A DNA stretch of 64,000 nucleotides, taken from Variovorax sp. HW608 (lineage in GTDB: Bacteria; Pseudomonadota; Gammaproteobacteria; Burkholderiales; Burkholderiaceae_C). Shown piece by piece: positions 45,921-54,909 of this stretch (the stretch's first letter is position 1; the number at the start of each line of letters is the position of its first letter). The notes beneath the pieces were generated by a model. It was not told the DNA's origin. It searched no databases and saw nothing but the letters and a program-made list of their open reading frames with translations. A program made the translations under genes and the position numbers. Location: the NCBI RefSeq assembly GCF_900090195.1, contig NZ_LT607803.1:1116001-1180000 (forward strand), read 5' to 3'.

Positions 45921-46517
45921 ATGCACCGTCGTCTGGCCCTGGCCGCCGCTTGCGCGCTTGCGCTTCCTCTTTCCCTCGCGCATGCGCAACGCCCCCAACC
46001 GCCGCAGGGCCCCCTCATCGCGGGCTACCTGTGCTGCAACATGTACACCTACGGCACGCAGATGGGCGATGGCAACTACCGCGAAGCCGGCACCAGCCTC
46101 GTGCCGGTCGGCACGCCGGCGCAGGTCACGGGCTACGAGATGCGCTTCGTCTACACGCTGGTCGGCGGCAAGGTGCAGCGCCTGAAGAACGACTACAGCC
46201 GCGACATCCCGATGGCGCCGTTCGCCGAGCGCTACATCGTCCAGGAAGACCCCAAGGTCCGCATCGCGAGCTTCGAGCCCGCGATCCGCGAAGCCATCCG
46301 CGACGCGAAGATCGCCGAGGGCATGACCCGCGAACAGGTGACCATGGCCGTGGGCTGGCCCATGACCAGCGAGAACCCGCGCCTGGACGCCAAGGTGTGG
46401 CGCTACTGGACGGATTCCTGGTCGGAGTACCAGGTGGCGTTCGACGACGCCGGCAAGGTGAAGTCGGTGACCGGCGCGCCGGCGGTGATGGAGCAGGTGC
46501 TGTACCTGCCGCGTTGA
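45921..46517 (+). CDS. Exported hypothetical protein, BamE/SmpA-like end
   Basis: This 198-residue protein has a signal peptide of about 23 residues (cut near Ala-His-Ala-Gln). The last 70 residues, with EGMTREQVTMAVGWPMTSEN and the Trp-Tyr rich strand before DAGKVKSV, resemble the small BamE/OmlA fold of envelope proteins. The first half has a Cys pair (LCCNM) and no clear relatives. The start at 45921 is preferred to an ATG at 45912 because AAGGAG (45905-45910) is too close to the latter. Confidence 0.68.
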   Translation: MHRRLALAAACALALPLSLAHAQRPQPPQGPLIAGYLCCNMYTYGTQMGDGNYREAGTSLVPVGTPAQVTGYEMRFVYTLVGGKVQRLKNDYSRDIPMAPFAERYIVQEDPKVRIASFEPAIREAIRDAKIAEGMTREQVTMAVGWPMTSENPRLDAKVWRYWTDSWSEYQVAFDDAGKVKSVTGAPAVMEQVLYLPR

Positions 46518-46530
46518 ACGTGGCGCCGCG

Positions 46531-46552
46531 CCGGAAGCCCTGCGGCTTCCGG
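46531..46552. terminator. Hairpin between convergent genes
   Basis: CCGGAAGCC, loop CTGC, and GGCTTCCGG form a perfect 9-bp stem between the ends of two convergent genes. There is no T tract on either side, so it may act as a weak or rho-assisted terminator in both directions or protect the transcript ends. Confidence 0.55.
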
Positions 46553-46573
46553 GCACGGACAGCCGCGAAGAGC

Positions 46574-47137
46574 TCAGAGCTCGAGCCGGCTGATCTTGGT
46601 GCCGTCGAGGCTCAGGTTCGCCATCAACCCGGCATTGCTCAGGGCGAAGCCGATGATGGGCTGCTGCGCGGTCTGAGTATCGATGGCCGCGTTGGCGCCG
46701 ACCTTCAGCATCGTGACCGAGGCATCGGCGCCGGCGGTCCAGCCGCTGCTCGCGCGGAATTTGTCGAGCGATTCCTGCGTCATGAAGAGCACGAAGACCG
46801 CCTTGGAATCGGCGCCGGCCAAGAGGCCGACCGATGCCGCCGTGGTGCTGTAGTAGCCGACCGACCGGCCGCCTACGCGCAGCGCACCCTGGCCGTACGA
46901 GCCGCCCACGCCCAGCCCCGCCGACACCACCGACGGGAACACCAGCACCCCCTTGGCCTTGCCGGTCAACTCACGCGAGCCTTGCACCTGCCCATACAGC
47001 TTGGACAGTGCGGCGTCCACCGAGGAATCGATGCTGCTGCGCCGCGCCGCCGGGTCACCGCCCGAAGTGCCGGAGGTGGTGCACGCGGTCGTGAGCACGG
47101 CCAGAAGGCCGCCCGCGAGGAAAGAACGCTTCTTCAT
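46574..47137 (-). CDS. YSC84-family lipid-binding lipoprotein
   Basis: This 187-residue protein has a signal peptide with lipobox Leu-Thr-Thr-Ala-Cys and so is lipid-anchored. The rest matches the bacterial YSC84/SYLF group: GKAKGVLVFPSVVSAGLGVG, SVGLLAGADSKAVFVLFMT, and ASVTMLKVGANA. In eukaryotes the SYLF fold binds phosphoinositides; bacterial copies are envelope proteins of unknown role. Convergent with the exported protein gene. Confidence 0.85.
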   Translation of the reverse strand: MKKRSFLAGGLLAVLTTACTTSGTSGGDPAARRSSIDSSVDAALSKLYGQVQGSRELTGKAKGVLVFPSVVSAGLGVGGSYGQGALRVGGRSVGYYSTTAASVGLLAGADSKAVFVLFMTQESLDKFRASSGWTAGADASVTMLKVGANAAIDTQTAQQPIIGFALSNAGLMANLSLDGTKISRLEL

Positions 47138-47278
47138 GACTCTCTCTCCTTTGAGTTACCGGGACGGCCATTTTGCGCGCCGGGTGGGCATCACTCAAGC
47201 CGTGCCGCACCATGCGGGCGCAGGCGGTTCACAATGCATCGATCACGCTGTCGCAGCGAGGTCGATCCAGAGAGCGCC

Positions 47279-47683
47279 ATGGCCATCCAGCTCAACCACA
47301 CCATCGTTTCGGCCCGCGATCCGCTGGCCTCCGCCACCTTCCTGTCGGAGATCCTCGGCTGCGCCGCGCCGGTGCCCTTCGGCCCCTTCCAGGGCGTGAC
47401 CGTCGACAACGGCGTCACGCTGGACTACATCCGCGACGACGGCGAGTTCCCGGTGCAGCACTTCGCCTTCCTCGTGAGCGAGGAGGAGTTCGACCTGATC
47501 TTCGGGCGCATCCGCGCGCGCAGCCTCTCGTACTGGGCCGATCCGCGCCACGCGCAAGCGGGCCGCATCAACCACAACGACGGCGGCCGCGGCGTCTACT
47601 GGGACGACCCCGACGGCCATGTGCTGGAACTGCTCACGCGGCCCTATGGCAGTGGCAGCAGCGGCAGCAGCGGCAGCGCGTAG
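47279..47683 (+). CDS. VOC-family (glyoxalase-like) protein
   Basis: This 134-residue protein is one vicinal oxygen chelate domain: His7 in QLNHTIVSARD, His in VQHFAFLVSEEE near 61, and YWDDPDGHVLELLT with the last metal Glu. Members act on small molecules such as catechols, methylglyoxal or antibiotics; the substrate here is unknown. The C-terminus carries a Gly/Ser repeat (GSGSSGSSGS). The ATG at 47279 starts the fold directly. Confidence 0.82.
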   Translation: MAIQLNHTIVSARDPLASATFLSEILGCAAPVPFGPFQGVTVDNGVTLDYIRDDGEFPVQHFAFLVSEEEFDLIFGRIRARSLSYWADPRHAQAGRINHNDGGRGVYWDDPDGHVLELLTRPYGSGSSGSSGSA

Positions 47684-47691
47684 ACGCTGCC

Positions 47692-48846
47692 TCAGCGCGC
47701 CGCCTGCGCGATCGTCCGCTTCGCGATGTTGACGAGGTGGATCTGGCTCGTGCCCTCGTAGAGCCTGAAGAGGCGCACATCGCGGAAGAAGCGCTCGGCG
47801 ATGTTGCCCGCGATGTAGCCGCTGCCGCCGAACACCTGCACCGCCCGGTCGGCGACGCGGCCGCACATCTCGGAGGCGAAGAGCTTGCACATGGAGGCTT
47901 CCATGGTGACGTCCGCGCCCTCGTCGCGCTTGCGCGCGGTTTCGAGCACCAGCGCACGCGCCGCATGCACTTCGGTGTTGCTCTCCGCGATGAACTGCTG
48001 CACGAGCTGGAACTCGCCGATCGGCTGGCCGAACTGCTGCCGCGTGCGTGCATGGCGCACCATCTCGTCCACCAGGCGGATCGCCGGTCCCACGCAGAGT
48101 GCGGCCAGATTGATGCGCTGCTTGTTGAGCGTCTTCATCGCGGTGCGGAAGCCCTGCCCTTCCACGCCGCCGACGATGCATGACGCCGGAATCCGCACGC
48201 CTTCGAGCAGCACCTCGCCGACCGGCGATCCATGCTGGCCCATCTTGCGATAGGGATCGGAAGTCGAAAGCCCCGGCGCTCCGCGCTCGACCAGGAACGC
48301 CGTGATGCCGTTCGCGCCCTTGCCCTCAGCATCGGTGCGCGCGAACACGGTGAACAGGTTCGCGATCGGCGCGTTGGTGATGAAGCACTTCCTGCCGCTG
48401 ATCAGGTAGTCGTCGCCATCGCGCACGGCAAGCGTCTTCAGCGCGGTGGCATCGGACCCCGCCTCGGGTTCGGTGAGCGCGAAGCAGCCGGTGAGTTCGC
48501 CGCTCGCCATGCGCGGCAGGTAGCGATCCTTATGGTCGGGGGTGCCGTCGACGACCAGCGATTCCGACGCGATGCCGGTGTTGCCGCCGAAGCGCGCGCG
48601 GAAGGTGGTCGCCGCCTGCGACACCTCGATGTTCACCCGTGCCAGTTCCTCGGTCGTGAGGCCCGCGCCGCCATAGGCTTCGGGGATGCTGTGGCCGAAC
48701 AGGCCGAGCTGCCGCATGCGCTGCACCAGCGGTTCGGGGATCTCGTCGCTGCGATCGATCTCCTCTTCGAGCGGCTGGCACTCGTCACGCACGAAGGCAC
48801 GCACTTGCGCCAGCAAGGCATCGAATTTCTGCTCATCTCGGATCAT
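47692..48846 (-). CDS. Acyl-CoA dehydrogenase
   Basis: This 384-residue FAD enzyme makes a double bond in an acyl-CoA. Visible are FALTEPEAGSDATALKTLAV (FAD and substrate loop), ITNAPIANLF, and near the C-terminus QVFGGSGYIAGNIAERFFRD and LYEGTSQIH, where the Glu of YEGT is in the position of the catalytic base. The start at 48846 is chosen because the fold begins there; in-frame starts at 48906 and 48999 exist. It is divergent from a LysR gene and likely controlled by it. Confidence 0.88.
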   Translation of the reverse strand: MIRDEQKFDALLAQVRAFVRDECQPLEEEIDRSDEIPEPLVQRMRQLGLFGHSIPEAYGGAGLTTEELARVNIEVSQAATTFRARFGGNTGIASESLVVDGTPDHKDRYLPRMASGELTGCFALTEPEAGSDATALKTLAVRDGDDYLISGRKCFITNAPIANLFTVFARTDAEGKGANGITAFLVERGAPGLSTSDPYRKMGQHGSPVGEVLLEGVRIPASCIVGGVEGQGFRTAMKTLNKQRINLAALCVGPAIRLVDEMVRHARTRQQFGQPIGEFQLVQQFIAESNTEVHAARALVLETARKRDEGADVTMEASMCKLFASEMCGRVADRAVQVFGGSGYIAGNIAERFFRDVRLFRLYEGTSQIHLVNIAKRTIAQAAR

Positions 48847-49007
48847 GCTTCCCGGCTTCCTTCCTTCGCGCACTTCGCCGGCAGCCGGTAGGATTCCGAA
48901 ATCCATTGCCGTTGCTTCCGATCGAATGGGGTTGAGTTCGATCGATCGTAAGAGCGGCGGTCTCCGCGGATCATCAACGTGCGCACAGCTTCTTTGCATC
49001 TTTCGAA

Positions 49008-49919
49008 ATGAAGGCCCTCGATTCGCTTCGGATCTTCGTGACCACGCAAAGGAAGGGCAGCCTCTCGGCCGCGGCCCGCAGTCTCAGCCTGTCGCCGGCC
49101 ACCATCTCGCGCCGCATCAGCGCGCTGGAAGAAGAGCTGGGCGTGCAACTGGTCGACCGCACCAGCCGCAACCTCAAGATGACCGAGGCCGGGCAGGCCT
49201 TCCTGGAGCGGGCCGAAGGCGTGCTCGAAGCCATGGCCGAGGCCGAACAGGCGGCCCGCAATTCCCGCCAGCGACCCGAAGGCCGGCTGCGGGTGCATTC
49301 GCGCACCCACATCGGCCTGCGCGTGGTCGCGCCGCTCCTGCCGCGCTTCGCGCAGCGCTATCCGGACATCCGGGTGGAGATCGAGCTGTCGGAGCACCCG
49401 GTCAACCTCGTCGAGCACGACTTCGACGTCGACATCCGCACCGGCGAATCGAACGACTCGGGCTTCGTCATCAAGCGGCTGCTGTCGAGCGACGAGGTGC
49501 TGGTCGCCAGCCCGGCGTTCGTGAAGACCTATTCGCGCATCAAGCACCCGAAGGACCTGCCGGACGTGCGCTGCCTCACCTACCGGCGCGAGCACGAGGC
49601 GACGAGCTGGAAATACGTCGACGAGAACGGCGAGCAGCAGGAACTGCCCATCCAGGGCGTGCTGAGCGCCAACAACGGCGAGCTGCTGCGGCTGGCCGCG
49701 CTCGGCGGCATGGGGATCGCGCTGCTGTCGGAGCCGACGGTGCGCAGCAACCTGCAGGACGGAACGCTGGTGCGGCTGCTGCCGGACTATCGCTTTGCGG
49801 TGCGCGGCTTTTCCAATGGCATCTTCGCGGTGTTCCGGCAGAGCACGGCACTGCCGCTGAAGGTGCGGGCCTTCGTGGATTTCGTGGCCGAGGCGCTGCG
49901 GGACGAAACGGCGGCCTAG
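49008..49919 (+). CDS. LysR-family transcriptional regulator
   Basis: This 303-residue protein has a helix-turn-helix at about 3-60 (LRIFVTTQRKGSLSAAARSL, then SPATISRRISALEEELGV) and an effector domain from about 90. It sits between the divergent acyl-CoA dehydrogenase gene and the downstream CoA-transferase and Bug genes, so it probably controls the use of one organic acid. The closing 30 residues are typical for the CrgA-like branch. Confidence 0.87.
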   Translation: MKALDSLRIFVTTQRKGSLSAAARSLSLSPATISRRISALEEELGVQLVDRTSRNLKMTEAGQAFLERAEGVLEAMAEAEQAARNSRQRPEGRLRVHSRTHIGLRVVAPLLPRFAQRYPDIRVEIELSEHPVNLVEHDFDVDIRTGESNDSGFVIKRLLSSDEVLVASPAFVKTYSRIKHPKDLPDVRCLTYRREHEATSWKYVDENGEQQELPIQGVLSANNGELLRLAALGGMGIALLSEPTVRSNLQDGTLVRLLPDYRFAVRGFSNGIFAVFRQSTALPLKVRAFVDFVAEALRDETAA

Positions 49920-49992
49920 CGCTCGCGGACCGCAAAGCTGCTTTGCAGCTCCCGCCGCCCGGCCTGGGAGCACGCCTCCTAGAGTGCCGGCC

Positions 49993-51219
49993 ATGGACCA
50001 ACCCACCGCACTCCCCCCACCCCTCGCGGGCATCCGCGTCGTCGAGCTCGGCAACTACATCGCCGGGCCCGGCACCGCGATGGCGCTTGCCGACCTGGGC
50101 GCCGAGGTCGTGAAGATCGAGTCGCTCGACGGCGACGCGGCGCGCACCACCGGCCCTTTCGGCATGGCGATGCTGCGGGCCTACAACCGCAGCAAGAAAT
50201 CGATCGCGCTCGACCTGCGGCAGCCGCGCGGCGCGGAGATCGCGCGCCGCCTGGTCGCGCGGGCCGACGTGCTGGTGCAGAACCTGCGGCCCGGCGCCGC
50301 CGAGTCCCTGGGCCTGGGCGCGGAGGCCTTGCGGGCCGCGCACCCGGGCCTCGTCCATGTGTCGATCGCCGGCTTTCCGGCCGCCTCGCCGTCGCGCGAC
50401 CGGCCCGGCTACGACATCGCGGCGCAGGCCGAGAGCGGCCTGATGTCCGTCACCGGCGAAGCCGACGGCCTGCCGCAGAAGGTGGGCGCGACCATCATCG
50501 ACGTGGCGAGCACGCAGGTGGCGGCGCAGGCGGTGCTCGCCGCCCTCTTCCGCCGCGTGCGCACCGGCGCCGGCGAGACCATCCGCGTCTCGCTGCTCGA
50601 AGTGGCGCTCAACCTGCAGATGCCCAACTGGAGCGACTACTTCGTGCGCGGCGTCGAGCCGAAGCGCAGCGGCGACGGCCAGCCGATGGCCGCGCCCGCC
50701 GCGGACATCTTCCGCACGCGGGACGGCATGGTCGTGGTCTCGGCCTACGTGCAGGCGCACTGGGTGCGGCTGTGCGGCGCGATCGGGGCGCCGGCGCTGG
50801 CGAGCGATCCGCGCTTTGCAAGCAACGAGCTGCGCGTGGCCAACCGGCCCGCGATGAAGGCCGCCGTGGGCGAGAAGCTGGCCCGGCTCGACACCGCCGA
50901 ATGCGTGGAGCTGCTGAGCCGCAACGGCATCGTCGTCGCCGTGGTGCGCAGCTATGCCGACGCGCTCGCGAGCGAGGATTTCCGCGCCAGCGGCATGGTC
51001 ATGGACGTGGCGGCCAACGGCAGCGTGCCGGGCTACACCAGCTTCGGGCTGCCCTACGAGCTGTGCGACACCCCGCGCCGCGCGACGCTCGCGGCCCCGG
51101 CGCTCGGGGCGCACACGGCGCAGGTGCTGCGCGAGGCGGGCTACGGCGACGCCGAGATCGACGCCCTGCAGGAGGCCGGCGTGGTCATGCGCGCCCCGAC
51201 GGGCCCGGTTCCGGCCTGA
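49993..51219 (+). CDS. CaiB/BaiF-family CoA transferase
   Basis: This 408-residue class III CoA transferase has GIRVVELGNYIAGPGTAMALADLGAEVVKIE near the N-terminus with the conserved fold start, then NRSKKSIALDL. Asp in RPGYDIAAQAESG (about residue 140) is the position of the catalytic aspartate that carries the acyl group. It moves CoA between carboxylic acids. With the acyl-CoA dehydrogenase it could start breakdown of the acid bound by the following Bug protein. A GTG at 49984 is an alternative start. Confidence 0.87.
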   Translation: MDQPTALPPPLAGIRVVELGNYIAGPGTAMALADLGAEVVKIESLDGDAARTTGPFGMAMLRAYNRSKKSIALDLRQPRGAEIARRLVARADVLVQNLRPGAAESLGLGAEALRAAHPGLVHVSIAGFPAASPSRDRPGYDIAAQAESGLMSVTGEADGLPQKVGATIIDVASTQVAAQAVLAALFRRVRTGAGETIRVSLLEVALNLQMPNWSDYFVRGVEPKRSGDGQPMAAPAADIFRTRDGMVVVSAYVQAHWVRLCGAIGAPALASDPRFASNELRVANRPAMKAAVGEKLARLDTAECVELLSRNGIVVAVVRSYADALASEDFRASGMVMDVAANGSVPGYTSFGLPYELCDTPRRATLAAPALGAHTAQVLREAGYGDAEIDALQEAGVVMRAPTGPVPA

Positions 51220-51345
51220 AGCCTTGTGCAGGATATGCAGGAGGCGGAAAGCATCTTTTCACTCCTTGCAGATTTCACCGCCGGCGCGCGAACTAGACTG
51301 GATTCAGCGAGTCCGAGAACCGGACCAGAGAGACAAGGAGACACA

Positions 51346-52302
51346 GTGAGCTTGCGGAAATTCGTCATGGGCCTCGCCGTCGGGGCCTGCGCCATCGGCC
51401 CGGCGCTGGCCCAGCAGCCGGTGACCCGAATCGTCGTGCCCTTCGCCGCGGGCGGCGGCACCGACCAGTACTGCCGCATCCTGGCCCAGGAACTCAACAA
51501 GCACGGCATGAACGTCATCATCGACAACAAGCCCGGCGCGAGCGGCATCATCGCCGCCGACTACGTGGCCCGCTCCAAGCCGGACGGCCAGACCGTGCTG
51601 GTCTCGTCGCTCGGCACGCTGGCCAACAACAGCGTGCTCTACGACAAGCTGCCCTACGACCCGCAGAAGGACTTCGCGCCGGTCACGCAGATCGCCTACC
51701 AGCCGGCCATCATCGTGGGCCGCAGCGACCTGCCGTACAAGAACATCAAGGAGATGGTCGAGTACGCGAAGAAGAACCCGGGCAAGATCAACCGCGGCTC
51801 TCCGGGCGCGGCCATCCTGACCAACCTCGCGCCGATGGTGTTCGAGAAGAACGTCGGCATCACGGCCACGCACATTCCGTTCAACGGCGACGCACCCGCG
51901 CTGCAGGCGCTGCTGGGCGAGCAGATCGACATCCACGGCACCTCCATCACCGGCTCGCTGCCCTACATCAAGTCCGGCAAGCTGCGCGTGCTCGGCGTGA
52001 TGGACTCCAAGCGCCTGCCGCAGGTGCCTGACGCGCCGACCTTCAAGGAACAGGGCTACGACCTCGAGGCGACGCTCTGGTATTCGTTCTCGGTGCCGGC
52101 CGCCACGCCCAGGGAAGCGATCGACCGCCTCAACAAGGCGGTGAACCAGGTGATCGCCGACCCTGAATTCGTGGCCCGCGCCCGCACGATCGGCATGGAG
52201 CCGCGCGGCAGCTCGCCGGAGGAACTGGCGAAGTTCGTCAAGGCCGAATCCGACCGCTGGCTGCCGGTGCTGCAGAGCCTGAACCTGCCCAAGCAGCACT
52301 GA
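51346..52302 (+). CDS. Bug/TctC-family periplasmic binding protein
   Basis: This 318-residue protein has a signal peptide (cut near Ala-Leu-Ala-Gln), then VTRIVVPFAAGGGTDQYCRI, DNKPGASGIIAADYVA and NRGSPGAAILTN. The start is a GTG at 51346 with AAGGAG upstream. No TctA/TctB genes are near. It belongs to a different branch of the family from the two sugar acid-cluster copies (31884 and 57070). It follows the CoA transferase gene by 126 bases. Confidence 0.87.
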   Translation: MSLRKFVMGLAVGACAIGPALAQQPVTRIVVPFAAGGGTDQYCRILAQELNKHGMNVIIDNKPGASGIIAADYVARSKPDGQTVLVSSLGTLANNSVLYDKLPYDPQKDFAPVTQIAYQPAIIVGRSDLPYKNIKEMVEYAKKNPGKINRGSPGAAILTNLAPMVFEKNVGITATHIPFNGDAPALQALLGEQIDIHGTSITGSLPYIKSGKLRVLGVMDSKRLPQVPDAPTFKEQGYDLEATLWYSFSVPAATPREAIDRLNKAVNQVIADPEFVARARTIGMEPRGSSPEELAKFVKAESDRWLPVLQSLNLPKQH

Positions 52303-52317
52303 GCCCGTCGGCTGCCG

Positions 52318-53046
52318 TCAATGCGGCGAGACGGCCTCCGACAGATTCCGCAGCAGCGCGGCGCCATCGCCCTCCCAGGCGCTTCCGTGCATCACCGCCA
52401 TCACGCGCGGTGACTGCGCGGCCAAGGCGGCCAGCCGGTCCGCCGTCTGCGGCGCGTGCGCGAAGTAGTCCATCTGCAGGCGGAAGGCCTCGCTCGGGCC
52501 GAAGATGTCGGCCTCGGTCAGCGCCTTCTCGCTCGGCCCGCCCTGCGTGAACAGGTCGCCGCAGAACAGCGTGCCCGTGCGGGTGTCCATCATCAGCCCG
52601 CATTCCCAGCCGTGCGGCACGTGGGGCATGTCGAACCAGCGGATGGTGTGGCTGCCCAGGTCGAGTTCCTCGCCATCGGCCATCGCGCGCGGCGGACGGT
52701 CGGCCAGATCGGTCATCGAGACCATGGCCGCGACCTGGCCGCAGAGCGGCACCGCCTGCGGCGCGACCGCCAGCAGCAGGTTCATCGCACCGCACTCGTC
52801 GGCTTCCACATGCGACAGGCCGATGTAGCGCAGCCGCTCGATCGGCATCACGCGCGCGATCGCCTCGCTCACCAGCGGGAAGAGCTGGCGCGGCCCGGTG
52901 TGAAAGAGCAGCGGCTCCTCATCCACCACCAGGTACTGGTTGAAGCTGAAGAGCTGGCCACCGGGCAGCGGCACCGGCGTGTTGATGCGAAAGATGCCGT
53001 TGGCGATTTCCTGAACATTGGTGCCGGCGGCGGCGTTGGTGATCAT
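52318..53046 (-). CDS. Metallo-beta-lactamase-fold di-iron protein (ODP/FprA-like)
   Basis: This 242-residue protein has the hydrolase fold with metal residues in SHVEADECGAMN (His-x-Glu-x-Asp, the flavodiiron form rather than HxHxDH), MPHVPHGWECG, CGDLFTQGG and VMHGSAWEGDG. This His/Glu/Asp set binds a di-iron centre in flavodiiron proteins and the ODP oxygen sensor of Treponema. No flavodoxin domain is attached. Oxygen or NO sensing or reduction is therefore a reasonable guess. The start has AAGGAG upstream and it diverges from the sigma factor gene. Confidence 0.8.
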   Translation of the reverse strand: MITNAAAGTNVQEIANGIFRINTPVPLPGGQLFSFNQYLVVDEEPLLFHTGPRQLFPLVSEAIARVMPIERLRYIGLSHVEADECGAMNLLLAVAPQAVPLCGQVAAMVSMTDLADRPPRAMADGEELDLGSHTIRWFDMPHVPHGWECGLMMDTRTGTLFCGDLFTQGGPSEKALTEADIFGPSEAFRLQMDYFAHAPQTADRLAALAAQSPRVMAVMHGSAWEGDGAALLRNLSEAVSPH

Positions 53047-53154
53047 GCGGGGGCTCCTTGGGTGCGTGAGTGGATGACGGCAGGTTGTGTCGCGACTCGG
53101 CCGGACGTTACAGCCATCTGGAAATTCCGTCGGCGCGTCGCTAAGCTCAACCCC

Positions 53155-53754
53155 ATGCCACACGCCGCCCAAACGATTGCCTCGGAGTCCGGGGATTCCG
53201 ACGCCGAGGTGATCCTCGCGCTGCGCATCGCCGGCGCGGGCGCGGCACGCGACATCGAGGCCGAAGCCGCCCTCTACCGCCAGCTCGCCCCGCGCGTGCG
53301 CCGCTACGGCCTGCGCCACCTGCGCGATGCCTCGGCGGCGGACGACCTGATGCAGCAAGTGATGCTGCTCGCGCTCGATCAACTGCGCACCGGCCGCGTG
53401 CGAGAGCCCGAGCGCGTGGTGTCCTTCGTCTTCGGAAGCTGCCGCACGCTGGTGCTCGCGATGCAGCGCAAGGAATCGCGCCGCGAAAGCCTGCTCGCGC
53501 GCCACGGCGAGGTGCTGGCCTTGGCGGACATCTCGATCGCGCCGCGCCACGATCATGAGCGCGTCGCCCGCTGCCTCGACTCGCTGCGCGAGCGCGAACG
53601 CAGCGTTCTTCTGATGAGCTTCTACGACGAGAAGCCCGCCGAGGTGGTGGCGGGCGAGCTGGGCCTTACCGCCGGCAATGTGCGGGTGATCCGCCACCGG
53701 GGCATCGCGCAGTTGCGCCACTGCGTGGAGGGCGGCCGGGAGGCTTCGGCATGA
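53155..53754 (+). CDS. ECF-type RNA polymerase sigma factor
   Basis: This 199-residue protein has region 2 at about 35-95 (YRQLAPRVRRYGLRHLRDAS, DDLMQQVMLLALDQLR) and region 4 at about 145-190 (LRERERSVLLMSFYDEKPAE, then LTAGNVRVIRHRGIAQLR). It directs RNA polymerase to a small set of stress-type promoters. Its last four bases, ATGA, overlap the start of the anti-sigma gene. The start at 53155 is the first ATG with protein-like composition after it. Confidence 0.87.
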   Translation: MPHAAQTIASESGDSDAEVILALRIAGAGAARDIEAEAALYRQLAPRVRRYGLRHLRDASAADDLMQQVMLLALDQLRTGRVREPERVVSFVFGSCRTLVLAMQRKESRRESLLARHGEVLALADISIAPRHDHERVARCLDSLRERERSVLLMSFYDEKPAEVVAGELGLTAGNVRVIRHRGIAQLRHCVEGGREASA

Positions 53755-54323
53755 GCGCGAAAGCCCCGCACCTCGATGAGCAGACCCTGCTCGCCTACTG
53801 GTTCGGCGACACGGACGAGATGCAGACAGACGCGATCGACCTGCACCTGCTCGGCTGCGATCGCTGCGGCCGCACGCTCGACGAACTCGTCGCGCTCGGC
53901 GATGCGGTGCGGCGGGCCTTCGACCTCGGGCTGGTGCATGCCTTCGTGAGCGGGCCCTTTGTGCAGCGTCTCGTCGACGAGGGCCGGCACATGCGCGAGT
54001 ACCGCCTGGCGCACAACGGCAGCGTCAACTGCAGCGCCGCGCCGCAGGACGAGGTGCTGGTCGCACGCTTCGAGGCGCCGCTGGCGGACGTCGAACGGAT
54101 CGATGCGGTGCTGCACCTGTCGTTCGCGGACGATGCCGAATACCGCGCGGACGACATCCCCTTCGATCCCGCATCCGGCGAGGTCCTGATGGTGCCGAAG
54201 ATCGCGATCGTGCGCGGCCTGCCCGCGCATGTGCTCACGGTGCGCCTGATCGCGCATGCGAAAGGCGAACTGCGGACGCTGGGCGAGTACCGGCTGAATC
54301 ACAGTCCGTGGGCCGGCGCCTGA
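53751..54323 (+). CDS. Zinc-binding anti-sigma factor, soluble type
   Basis: This 190-residue protein holds the anti-sigma zinc motif His-x3-Cys-x2-Cys (HLLGCDRC at about 32-39) in the N-terminal helical part. Its C-terminal 110 residues are beta-rich with no membrane segment, so this is a cytoplasmic anti-sigma protein and could sense redox state or a ligand directly. It overlaps the sigma factor gene by four bases. Confidence 0.82.
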   Translation: MSAKAPHLDEQTLLAYWFGDTDEMQTDAIDLHLLGCDRCGRTLDELVALGDAVRRAFDLGLVHAFVSGPFVQRLVDEGRHMREYRLAHNGSVNCSAAPQDEVLVARFEAPLADVERIDAVLHLSFADDAEYRADDIPFDPASGEVLMVPKIAIVRGLPAHVLTVRLIAHAKGELRTLGEYRLNHSPWAGA

Positions 54324-54380
54324 CGGAACCGCCGAAAGCTTTCGCCTTCGTGCAGTTCACCGGCCGCCAGGCCACCGGCC

Positions 54381-54476
54381 TCAGGCGCGCGTCATGCGCT
54401 CGACGAGGACGACGGCCAGGAAGACGAGTGCGGCAACAGCGAGCCCACCGAAGTAGTCGGTGATTGATTGCGCGCA
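54381..54476 (-). pseudogene. Possible 3' fragment encoding one membrane helix
   Basis: Thirty-odd minus-strand codons ending at a TGA (54381-54383) encode a clear membrane helix, YFGGLAVAALVFLAVVLVER, but no start codon lies in the frame, which is closed by a stop just upstream. It could be the end of a lost membrane protein gene. The evidence is composition only. Confidence 0.25.
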
Positions 54477-54482
54477 TCAGCG

Positions 54483-54818
54483 TCATCGGAGCACATGGTC
54501 ATTCGCTTCCGTGATGTGATGGTGAATGCGACCGGTGAAGAAGCGCGACAGAACCGCTTCCGTCGCAGCCTTCGCCTCCGCTCGTGCCGGGCTGGCAAGC
54601 GCCCTGTCGACGGATGCTCGGTCCGGGTAGCTGATCGCGAGAATCATCGGCAACTCGGGTGCACCTTCGTCGCGCTCGTTCGCGAAACACACCCGGACGG
54701 CAAGGGCCCCGGGGAATGCTTTCCACTTGGGCAGGATTTCGGCCAGAACGGCGGCGCGAAACGCCTCGGTCTGACCCTCGTTGACGTGTCCTTCGAACAG
54801 TGCAAAGCGTGTGATCAT
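54483..54818 (-). CDS. Hypothetical protein, possibly a ferredoxin-like (dimeric alpha-beta barrel) fold
   Basis: This 111-residue soluble protein has the phrase ITRFALFEGHVNEGQTEAFRAAV at the N-terminus, then a strand ALAVRVCFANERD, and LILAISYPDRASVDRALAS-like parts. This layout of strand-helix-strand-strand-helix is that of small dimeric alpha-beta barrel proteins such as antibiotic biosynthesis monooxygenases or Dabb proteins. No catalytic residues can be named. The start has GGAGA upstream. Confidence 0.65.
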   Translation of the reverse strand: MITRFALFEGHVNEGQTEAFRAAVLAEILPKWKAFPGALAVRVCFANERDEGAPELPMILAISYPDRASVDRALASPARAEAKAATEAVLSRFFTGRIHHHITEANDHVLR

Positions 54819-54909
54819 GGTTTCTCCTTTAGCTCTCTGCGGTGCGTTTAAGGTGTTTAAGACGGTGGACTCCAGGCGCCGAGAGGGAAAGTGCGGGGGC
54901 GGACGGGTG

